DNA of 64,000 nt from Dallia pectoralis (lineage: Eukaryota; Chordata; Actinopteri; Esociformes; Umbridae): contig CM055753.1 of assembly GCA_029465975.1 (NCBI GenBank), positions 8,214,821 through 8,278,820 of the forward strand, in the 5' to 3' direction. This document shows positions 37,592 to 46,574 of this stretch, piece after piece; position 1 is the first letter of the stretch; every line of letters starts with the position of its first letter. The notes under the pieces are model-generated. The model worked only from the letters and a program-made list of their open reading frames with translations. It did not search any database and was not told where the DNA came from. Both the position numbers and the translations under genes were made by a program.

Positions 37592-38774
37592 GTTCCCCCA
37601 GGTTTCCACAAGTTAAATTTAAGACTTTTTAAGACCTTTTTAAGACCATTTATGATGACATTTAAGACCAACTTCAGCAGCCATACCGGCAAAAATATAA
37701 AGGATAATGGAAAATTAGAAAGGATTTAACACCAAAAGAATTACATACCAAATACTTGACTTGAATAAAATGTTTTATAATAAATCTCAATAAAACAATA
37801 ACAAAAATATGTGCATTTGCTGCATAAAGGTCCTCTTTGAACGCAGATGAAGGTCTAGCTGTTTCGTCTTTGTGGTTTTGTTGAGGCTTTCGTCAAACAT
37901 GACAACAAAGCAGGTGGCGTCGTTGACTTGGTCAGTCAGTTGTTTTGTGATGAACGGAGCCAAACCAAATTTGGTGATGTACGCCGTCTTGTTGCTCCCA
38001 CATGCGAAAGAAGACGCAATCTTAGAGTCTGGAAACATTGTTTTGAATATTGTGGCAATTTCTTCATTTGAAGAATATGAGTGGTGGGCCGAAATGGTTT
38101 TCAGTATCCAAACCACCTCTGCCCGTAGAGTTGGCGTAGATCCACAATGAGCCTGCAGGTTCACACACGGAGGCTGCACTACCGACGGTGCGATGTCTTC
38201 ACTGCTGCTAGCAGTAGCCACCGTGCCTGAGGTTGCTGACGAGCTTTCACAGAACTGTGCTATAGGCACCTGCTGCTGGCGGGCTGTAGCAGTGGCAATG
38301 TGCTTCACGCTTTTCATATGAGAGTCCAAAGCTAAAACTCCCATTGTCCCCAGTTTAAAAGACTTTCGGCACCAACGGCAATGAGCCTCGCGGTCATTGC
38401 CTGGAACAGGTTTAACTCAGTCATATTTTATATTATTCTGCCATGTTGGTTTAAATCGACACTTTCCCATTTTGAGCTAATTCTATGGTATGGACGTGAC
38501 AGACACGTTTACTGCCAAAAGCGTAAGGCAATACATTTACGTAAACAGTAACGATACTGTCGAAAACTGACGTAACATAACTGAACGAAACTATCGTAAC
38601 AAAGTTATTTATGACATTAAGATATTTAATTTTATGAAAGGACAATACAAATTTAAGACCTTAGTAAACTAAATTTAATACTTTATAAATGATATTTAAG
38701 ACTTTTAAGGCCTTATTTTTCGAATATTAAATTTAAGACTTTTTTAAGACTTTTAAGACCCCGCGGGTACCCTG
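37592..38774 (-). mobile_element. hAT-like element nested in the SAM gene
   Basis: The right end reads GCGGGTACCCTG, so the minus strand starts CAGGGTACCCGC, a typical hAT-like CAGGG terminus. Both flanks are full of AAGACTTTTTAAGACC-type inverted motifs. It encodes a BED-type zinc finger (HCRWCRKSF followed by DSHMKSVKH) and the family's FDESLNKTTKTKQLDLHLR segment, then stops. The catalytic remainder is missing, so this is a deletion derivative. I could not find a clean 8-bp target duplication; the left end is degenerate. Confidence 0.65.
37787..38403 (-). pseudogene. Truncated hAT-like protein with BED-type finger
   Basis: About 200 residues: zinc finger near the start (C-x2-C and H-x4-H), then a Ser/Thr-rich segment, then TAYITKFGLAPFITKQL and FDESLNKTTKTKQLDLHLR. 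It ends soon after in chance sequence (HIFLLLFY). Full family members continue for several hundred residues through the transposase core, which is absent here. The start codon is uncertain. Confidence 0.6.
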
Positions 38775-39927
38775 CATGCTTTGCTCTGTGAAAATCTACC
38801 TCAGGACTGACAAGTGGGATTCGCTCCTTTTTAAACTTATTTTTAAGCATTCCCAACCAAGACTCCTATGAAAGATAGTACATGGAAAATAAAAGGAAAT
38901 TCACAGCAAATTGCTTTGGTATTAGAGATCCTACACACTGGACCTTTAATAGTTGACTTACATATCCTTGTCCTGTCCGATCTCGGAGAAAAGCATGTTT
39001 AGATACAAGAGTAGCACAAACATCATGGTACTGCCTACTGGTTGGATACCTTTGAAAAGAACAACAGAGCTTATTATTTAAATGACTGATTAATCAAAAT
39101 GTTTAGCTTGCTGTATAGCTGAATTAAGGAACGTTCAATGAGGCTAGTACAGTTCTTATTTGGACACTTGATCATGATTAAAGCACCAGTTTAAGTTTAA
39201 GACATGCTTTTGATATACATTGACCTGAAATATGCAGTTTTGTTGAGTTCTCTATTTTTCTTAGCTGTAGTTCTAATTATTTTGCCGTGGCGAAACCCAG
39301 TGTCACTACAAAACATTGCCACAGACTATACGTACCATGTGTACATACACATTGTGTCAAACAGAACTTGTATGATCTGGGACCTCCACTTTGATCTGTA
39401 GGCAGGGGTATGAAAGTCCAAACTCTCTTCCATGAGTTTGCGCTTCAGGACAGTTGGAAACTCTGGTAGTTGAAAGAAATTAGGCCATGCATGCTGGACT
39501 TTCTTCAGGAGGAGGTGAGCTGAAACATTATGTATGATTAATCTTAGTTGTCTTACTGTATCACGTTTCTGTGGAATGAACATTGTATTTATGAGTAAAA
39601 CATGTAATCACAATTGCAATATAAATTTCACCTTCCAGTGAATTTGGGGAGATCTTTTCCTTTTAAATTAGCAAGTAATTTGATGAATTTTACTTGTGTC
39701 TTGATGATAGGGAATAATTTGTCAATCATTCTCTCACTCAGGGAAAGGAGGGTCTCACCATCGATAATGTGATCTGCAAATGACAGAAAGAAATACTGGT
39801 AAACATGCAATAGGCGTACTTTATGATTCCTGCATTTAAGCTGAAATGGTTTCTGTTTGTTTGTATGCCAGTAACATTAAGGTATATATAATTATCTTAA
39901 ATGACTAATTAATTAGTTGAATAACCT

Positions 39928-42408
39928 TTATATACTGTGTCGAAGTGTAACTGTGAGTCTGCCATCCAAATTGAAGTAACTATCCAGACCATGGAAAGCT
40001 AGCTCTTCACCGGGCAACACCACTATCCAGTGAGTGTCTTCCTCAACCATGTAGCAGTGTAGATGGCCATTAAAACTGGAGGGTCTTAGGATTTTTCCGC
40101 ATATATGCCAGCTGCCCAAGACTCCAAAAATGTGGTAAATCTTCATAAACACTGGAATACCCTCTGCATGGGCAGTTTCAACAACAAGACAGCTGCCCGT
40201 CTTGTATGCTACATTATCCACAGTAATGGACCTGGTTTTAATGACATGGTGAAGTGTTACATTTTCTCCAAGGTTGCACTGCAGAGCTCTGGTGAGGGAC
40301 TCTGGAAGGGAATGTACGGGTACATCTCGGGTATCAGCAGTGAGCAAGAACTTTTGTCCTAAGCAGCTATTGTTTGCCTGTTCCCAACACTGTCGCATCT
40401 GATGTCTCCTGGCAAGTGTTTTGGCAATATTCTTAAAGTTGCGGCCTGCCTGTGCTATAGTTTTGAAATATTGATGCTTGGCCTCAAACCGTAAGCACGA
40501 GACATGGATCAGTGGTCCATATGCCATCAGAAGTCTCGGATAGTGCATGAGGAAGTGCATTTTTGGAATATGTTTCCCAGGAAATACATCTTCAACAAGG
40601 GCAAGAAAAACTGTGATGCTCTCCTCCAAGTATGGTAACCAGCTTTTTCTCACAATGGGGGCCATGATGATGTCACCAATCTCTCTCAGAAGTAGATAAA
40701 CATCCCATGCACCACATCCATGAATCTGGTTACCAATCATCTGTGGCAGTAACCTAAAGAGGGTCCATTTCTCTGTGGCAGTGCCTGGAAGACGTCCAGT
40801 GGGTCTCAATGCATGCTCAGGTATGGTTGGGGGTTTGGACGCTCTGTCGTTCACTCCATAATGGAAATGTTGTAGCTCATAGTTGAGCTGGGCCAATTTT
40901 ATTTGTTTCTCCTTCACCAGCTGTTTTAACACTAAAATGAGAATGGCTGGGATAATGCCTTCGAGGAAATCATGCATTATATCTGGTGGAAACAAATAAA
41001 CAATGGGAGAAGGCACAAACTTCAACTTTGAGAAGCAGCATGCATTTCTAATTCCATAAATGACAGCATTCTCTGGATTTGCTTCCACTGCCTCTAACTG
41101 GTAACTATAATTCGCTGAGTTTCGCATTATAAATTTATCTTCAGTAAATTTCTTAGAAATGTCCTGCTTGGTGGCGTTACAGAAACGACAGATTCTCCCT
41201 GAGCTAAATGTTTTAGTTAGGCCAGCAACTGCGTGTGCTGACAAGTTATCCGCTGAGACAGTAGCTGGTACCACGAAAGATCCTTTCCTCTCCATCACAT
41301 TTCAAAGACACTCCCTGTGTTTCCAGAATCTTAACATCAGACAGTAGCGGTTGAAATACTTCATCATAATCAGTAAACCCTGTTTGAATTAGCTTGTGTT
41401 GAACAAGAGTAGATAGGTATGTGTTTTGTAGCTCTGATAAAAACTTGCTATCTAAGTTTCCAATTTTGAAATAAACTGCTGTCAGTTTGTGTTTTCCCTT
41501 CTTTGACCCCAGGGGATTTGCCACCTCAAACTCATCCAAATAGAATTTAAGTTGGAGAGTGTTTTTTTGACAAAGCAAAGGGTTACTCTTGCAGATATCG
41601 CCATCAGTGAAGTCTCGAAGTACATCATCATTGCTAGGGTCATCATCTTTGTTTAGCATTGCCCAGACATCTTCACTTTCAGCAACTTTCTGTAAAATGT
41701 TAAGAAGCTGGATGTATTGAAATGTGGCCCTGCTTGTTTTATCTTCACTTTTTAAATGGATCTCAATTGGCTTTACCATCCCAAGTTCATGGCAGCAATA
41801 TTTTTCCAGGGCCCACTCAGTATTTATGGCTCTAATACATTCCTCAAAAACTTTTGTTTGGCTTAAAAGTTCACTCAAATCATCCTCGTCGTCAACATTG
41901 ATGTTGATCTTATTGAAATGAAACCTTATTGCTTCAGTGTAGTGAGTCAAAAAAGAGTCAAAAATTGTCCGAAGATCTTCTACTATGCTTGCATGCACAA
42001 CAGCGGGAACACAGTGCTTCTCTCTAACTTTGAGAATGAAAAGGCAGAGATTACGTTTAGGCCACTGACAAGGTCCTCTGTTTTGTGGCTCACAGATTGT
42101 ACAACATTGTGTTTAGGCAGTTCATGAGCAAAATCTTCATTAGGATCAGCTGTAGTGTCCTCTTGAGTTTGATGATCCATTAAGCATTCAGAGTCAGATG
42201 GATTGGCACCTAACACTAATTCTCTGTGTCTTCTATATATATGGGTTCGATATGAGGCGAAGCAACGGCAGGATTTCATACATCCATTTAGACCACATGT
42301 TAATAAAAAATGTGGCTCATTTTGGTGATACAGCCCGATGTGCCTGATTTGTTTTATCAATGAAAAGAAGTTTTTGTTGCATAAAGGACAGTTAAATGAA
42401 GTTGCCAT
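39928..42408 (-). pseudogene. C2H2 zinc-finger/transposase reading frame inside the SAM gene intron
   Basis: Three consecutive minus-strand frames: 42408-41983 (two C2H2 fingers, starting MATSFNCPLCNKNF), 41998-41246, and 41298-39928. They look like one protein cut by two frame changes, near 42.03 kb and 41.27 kb. Possible catalytic residues: Asp in SADNLSAH (about 41250), Asp in PPDIMHDFLEG (about 40983) and Glu in LRFEAKHQ (about 40485), plus a CRFC zinc pair. Similar proteins are widespread and multicopy in fish. The start codon is only 13 bases beyond the SAM exon donor, so intron retention could produce it. The frame breaks may be decay, unseen introns, or assembly errors. Confidence 0.65.
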
Positions 42409-43215
42409 GATTTCTTCAAAAACCTTGGAATGTTGATATGTGATCCTCTAATCCATTCATCTCAAGCCAATGTATGACATCTTCGAAAGTCCATTTAGAA
42501 ACATCAGCCATGCTAAAAACGAAAACAGAAATCTGTGTAAACAAATGGAAAGACTTAGTTGATTTTATTGACAGATAAACCATGTTTGCAAAAGCACAGG
42601 ATATGTCACTTATTGGACAATGTACCGGAGTGGAATTAAAATTTTCTGTGGAATAAGTCAGACATTTGTAATGTGTAAATGACAATTTGTATTAAACAAT
42701 TTAGCATTCATAACTATAAAAGAAAGATACAAATTGATGGGAACTATTTAGATGACTGCCTTTAACTTCAAAGAAACTCCCGCCACTCGCACGAGACTGC
42801 TAATTTGCTAGCAACGGCTTATTAGAAATACCGTTGCCTAACTATAAGGCATAGCCTACATTTTAACTTAAATAAAAACATAAAATTGAACATAACAGTA
42901 ATTAAATCATAACTACAAAATAAAGCTACAAAATCAAAGGTTACATAATGTGTCACACTAGCCACCGCGGTGCTACTTTTTATCAGAGCTTCAGTAACTG
43001 ATACTAAAGTGGCTTCTCTCAGAGGAGCTGGGCTGACCGAACTGCCCGAACTCGTTAAAATACAAATAACACTCACAAAAGTATTTACTGTTATGTTAAT
43101 CATGTAATGATTACAAATCCTATAGTTTTTAAACGAAGTCTAAATCAAAACCTTGAAACATTAAACATATTTAGTTATAACGTCTTTGTAACAGCTTGTT
43201 AAATAGTTAAACTCA

Positions 43216-43370
43216 CCTTCGTTGTTGTGTACCGAACTGATGCTCGAGCACTGCTCCACTCTTTTCAAAGATTCCATGCGCGCGAAGTGTTTTTGAAAGA
43301 CAATGAAATTCGCTGGAGCCGATGAAAAATAAATGCTTGCCTCGCTTATTTTCATTTTCTTAGCACTCGT
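43216..43370 (-). other. Candidate promoter and non-coding first exon of the SAM/transposase gene
   Basis: On the minus strand a donor GAAG/GTGAG occurs at about 43217, and the SAM exon has a matching acceptor (TTTTTAG/C just before the ATG at 42511). This suggests a 5' UTR exon shared by the SAM and transposase products. The left limit is a guess. Confidence 0.3.
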
Positions 43371-45223
43371 TCAAGTGCTTCAGTATACATGCGGTTGCAG
43401 TTAAACATGCACCTCTGTGTGGCCAGTCTCAAGTTCACAAACTAATACCGATATCGACCAGTTTTTACACTCAATAATCTAATGAGAATGAAGCATCTCT
43501 TTTTGAAAAAAGCAACAGACTATATTTCGTACAAACAGGGCATTCCCTTGTTTTTGGAAAAGGTGGACTATAGACTATAGAGATGGAATCTCGCTTGTTA
43601 CACTTATTAATAAGGGCTTACAATAAAACATTAAGAAGCAACACGTTTTCAAAATAAGAAGTAATAATAATATTCAAATCAATCAAGGTAGCTTATCTGT
43701 CATGCATAACATTTAAAAATCAGCATATAAACGCTTTGCAGAGCAACATTTTATTTGGTTGAGATAAAAATATTTTCTTATTCTTATAGGCTTTTGTCCA
43801 TATATTCCGTACGGCTGTATATGTTACCCATTCCTCTATATATAGTCATTACTATTGAACATATAAATGTAACAATGTATTGGTCTTATGCTGGATATTG
43901 CAAATATCTGTAAATGTTACCCATTCGTCTATAGTCATTATTATTGAACATATAAATGTAACAATGTATTGGTTTGGACATCCAAATGGAGCCTAAAGAT
44001 CCTCTAGGAACCTTAATTCAAATGGGTTCCTTGAGGAACCAATTTTCATACTGAGAAATCGCAAAAGTTCACGCAGGCACCTCTAAGAGCATTGAAGAAC
44101 GTTTGAGTTCTTGGAGGAGCCCCCAGGTTCCTCTAGGACCTCCAAAGGTTCTTCCGAGATCTTGGGGTTTTAACATCTCTTTTTGAAAAAAGTACAACAT
44201 TGTTCTAATACACTGTTCTAATATCCAGAAGAGAACTGAGGGCAAGTTCACCAGTTCTTTCTCCATCGAATCCATTCTAAACCAAACATGTCCACGTTCG
44301 TGCCCAGCAAACCCCCCAGTCTCAGCGGTGTCCAGCGTGTCAGCGGATCAAATGCTTATTATGTGTGCGGAGAGAGGAAGCAAGAGGAAGATGAGCTGGG
44401 ACTCGCCAACTATGGAGAGGGACATTTACCCAAGCTATGTGACATTTGGATCCGCGGTCTGTGGTGTCATGGGTGACGGTAGTAACCCCTCCAAGATGAT
44501 GCGCGTGTGTGCTGAGCCATCCTACCGGATCTACTTCCGACCCAGCGTTCACCGTTATTCTGAATGTGATATTCCTGCTTCCCGTTTCCTATTGTAAACA
44601 CCCGATAAACTCTTTATAGGCTACTTATTGTGCACTTTTAACTTGCTGGTATATTTTTAATAAACATTTAGGAGAAAAGTACAATTTGTCGCATGTTAAT
44701 TTATTTACGACTACTAGGCCTACTTATGTAAGAGGAAAATGCCATTAAAACTTAGTTGTGGTTAGCAAACACTCCGTTATCGATACCTTTTTCTTACCAT
44801 TAGAGAGCTCCAAAATGTTTATTATCAAAGACGTACATCGTTTTTTTTTTTGAAATTTATGAACTTGTTCTCATTCTGGTAATAGTGTAGGACACTTGAT
44901 TAGAATTTGTTGTGAAGTGCTGGCACGTTCTGACTGCTAAAGTTCAAGTATTGAAGAACTACACCTATTACTGGAAGTCAGAAATAAAATATATTTTTTA
45001 CAATTTTATATAGCGTAATGAATGGCTGTTATTTATTGGTCAAGATTAGCCTATACATACATTCATTTGAAAAAAATGAATGTGTGTAGCCTATACTTCG
45101 CATATGTTGTAGACCTATATACGTAGGCCTACTTATTGCATTTTCGTTTTAGTCCACTATGTAAAAAAAGTTTAATGAAAAATGAATTTCATTTTCAAAA
45201 CGAATGTCAATTCTACATGTAGG

Positions 45224-45710
45224 TGTCAGAACCAGAAGTCTGCGCTCCTCTATGGGACAGGGGACACGCCCCCCGCAGGCGAATAGAGGAGATCAGGCCA
45301 GATCTAATTCACCTGTGTTTTAAGCGCACCTGGCTCTCATTAAGGGTGGGTTTAAATAGTCCACTGGGATTCGAGGCTGGCGCGAGGTATTGTTCGTTTG
45401 ACGACTTTCTGAGCGCTATTAGAGACTTTTCCTGTTTGCTATTTCTTGTGTACCAGTCCGTTCTTGCCTGTCCGTTTTTGACTCCGATTTCTGCCTAATC
45501 CCTGTATTCTGCCTACCAGTGACCCGACTACCTGCCTGCCCACGTTTCCTGTCTACGCCCGTCCCTCCGGTACTGTGTACGGACTCTGCCTGCCTGAAAA
45601 CGACCCCTGCCCGCACGACCATTCTCTTGCCTGTTGCTATTTGTTGCATTAAATCTACATCGCGCAGTCGCGACTGGAAACATCTCTCTGTCTCTGGGGC
45701 GTTCATTACA
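45224..45710 (+). repeat. 5' LTR of the chromovirus
   Basis: 487 bases, TG...CA ends. It contains the TATA-like TTTAAATAG at 45351-45359 and the likely transcript start about 31 bases later. One difference from the 3' LTR was noticed (CATTAAGG here, CATCAAGG there). Confidence 0.93.
45351..45391 (+). promoter_or_regulatory. LTR TATA-like box and self-priming transcript start
   Basis: TTTAAATAG at 45351-45359, then GCGAGGTATT at 45382-45391, about 30 bases downstream, where transcription should start. These ten bases are exactly complementary to AATACCTCGC at 45712-45721, next to the LTR end. Confidence 0.65.
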
Positions 45711-45711
45711 G

Positions 45712-45721
45712 AATACCTCGC
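45712..45721 (+). promoter_or_regulatory. Primer-binding site complementary to own 5' end
   Basis: AATACCTCGC one base after the 5' LTR is the exact reverse complement of the predicted RNA 5' end (45382-45391). No tRNA-like primer site is evident. In Tf1 and sushi elements the RNA 5' end folds back to prime reverse transcription; I infer the same here. Confidence 0.65.
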
Positions 45722-45733
45722 CCAAAAGATACG

Positions 45734-46574
45734 ATGGATCCAGCGACCGCATCAGGAGGAGCGGAACAGGGAGGTCCACAGATCGCGGATACACCCCCTA
45801 TCTCGCAGGGGGCCCCTAACCTGAGTGGGGCTGCCCCACCCATCGCCCTGCCTAACCGCTATGACGGGGCTCCCGGGAAATGTCAGGGATTTTTGCTGCA
45901 GTGTGCTCTCTACGCCAATCATCACCCGGGCCAGTTTCCCACGGAGCGGAGCAAGGTGGACTTTGCCATCTCCCTCTTGACCGGGAGCGCATTGGACTGG
46001 GCCACTGCTCTGTGGGCGGCGAGCAGCCCGGAACTCAACTCCGAGACGCTGTTCACCAATCACTTCCGTGAGGTGTTCGATCACCCAGTGTCCGGACGCA
46101 GCATTGGGGATCAGCTCTATGAGTTAAGGCAGGAGCTCGGCGGGCCAGCGAGTACGCCTTGGAGTTTCGTACCCTGGCAGCGGGTAGCGGATGGAGTAAC
46201 GCCGCACTACTAACTGCGTACCGTAGAGGACTGAGCAGGGGATTACAGGCGGAATTGGCTTGTCGAGGAGATGTGACAGATCTCAGCCAGTACATCCGCA
46301 TGTCAGTCACCGTTGATAATCTGCCCCAGGAGCGGAGGTCTCCAGGGTACACTAGTTCGAGACAACCCCGGTACCGCCCACCACAGGATCGGGAGAGAGA
46401 GCGGGGGTGTGAGGAGATTCAGTTGGGACACTCACCCCTCACTATCACTGAGAGGCGCGCCGACTGCGAGAGGGATTATGTTTCTACTGCGGAGAGACGG
46501 GACACATGATCAACCAGTGCGAGCAGCGGCCTCCCTGGTACAGCAACGCAGCCGTCATAACACCCCGCCGGTAA
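45734..46574 (+). pseudogene. Chromovirus gag, frame-broken
   Basis: Starts MDPATASGGAEQGG 23 bases after the LTR. It has the Gag helical region (FLLQCALYANHHPGQF, LTGSALDWATALW). The reading continues in a second frame from about 46140 and a third from about 46460, where one CCHC zinc knuckle is intact (CFYCGETGHMINQC), ending at a stop at 46572-46574. Each change equals loss of one base. Pol lies one frame back from the final gag frame, which could be a natural -1 gag-pol arrangement. Confidence 0.8.

Larger units (their letters stand above)
36013..42511 (-). pseudogene. SAM-domain gene of the transposon, about 11 exons, broken by a hAT-like insertion
   Basis: Minus-strand exons: 42511-42424 (MADVSKWTFEDVIHWLEMNG), 39773-39632 (IIDGETLLSLSERMIDKLF), about 39519-39345 (WPNFFQLPEFPTVLKRKL), about 39050-38957 (YPTSRQYHDVCATLVSK), about 38874-38776 (SWLGMLKNKFKKERIPLV), about 37591-37510, about 37340-37281, about 37163-36974, about 36887-36712, about 36630-36549, and 36285-36013 with the stop. 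The first two exons join in frame to make one SAM domain. The rest matches the multi-copy fish family often labelled SAM domain-containing protein 3-like (from memory of the family). Inner exon borders are approximate. The hAT-like insertion at 37.59-38.77 kb sits within an exon. The role in transposition is unknown. Confidence 0.7.
35505..44208 (-). mobile_element. 8.7-kb DNA transposon (EnSpm/CACTA-like by inference) with SAM gene and transposase
   Basis: The intact copy B gives the empty site. Here the exon is interrupted and the 9 bases TACACTGTT occur on both sides (35496-35504 and 44209-44217). The left end reads TGTTAAAAGAAAAAGATCTT, and an imperfect inverted match (AGATCTTGGGGTTTTAACA) lies at 44157-44175. 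Both flanks carry clusters of GGAACCTT/AAGGTTCC, resembling subterminal repeats. Minus-strand cargo: an SAM-domain gene and a C2H2/transposase-like frame. The HDFLEG and RFEAKH motifs recall tnp2-type transposases. A 9-bp duplication does not fit classic CACTA (2-3 bp), so the superfamily is unsettled. Confidence 0.7.
34474..44597 (+). pseudogene. FoxH1-like forkhead gene, copy A, split by transposon
   Basis: Exons: 34474-34716, 34823-34918 and 35015-35504. The last exon resumes at 44218-44597 after an 8.7-kb insertion. The protein is a divergent forkhead: RRKNRRHDK basic stretch, then TYLGMIAHAIQGSPDK, then IKNNIRVCLSTYDCFVKVP and LWKFDD. RHDK just before the domain, introns inside the domain, and this helix sequence resemble FoxH1 (FAST), the Smad partner in Nodal signalling. 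That assignment is by eye. After the domain comes a Pro/Ala tract, then (beyond the insertion) an eh1-like FSIESIL motif and a C-terminus ending RFLL. The insertion truncates this copy within the Pro/Ala tract region unless it is spliced out. AATAAA follows at 44659-44664. An alternative start is the ATG at 34543. Confidence 0.75.
31131..44858 (+). repeat. Tandem unit A of the forkhead array (about 5.0 kb plus 8.7 kb insertion)
   Basis: The unit starts at ATGAACTTGTTCTCATTCTG and the same sequence restarts at 44859 and 59525. Removing the 8.7-kb insertion leaves about 5,015 bases. It comprises three sub-repeats of about 1 kb (marker ATCAGGATGAGAAACCATGT near 31587, 32540 and 33548) followed by the three-exon forkhead gene. 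Confidence 0.9.
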
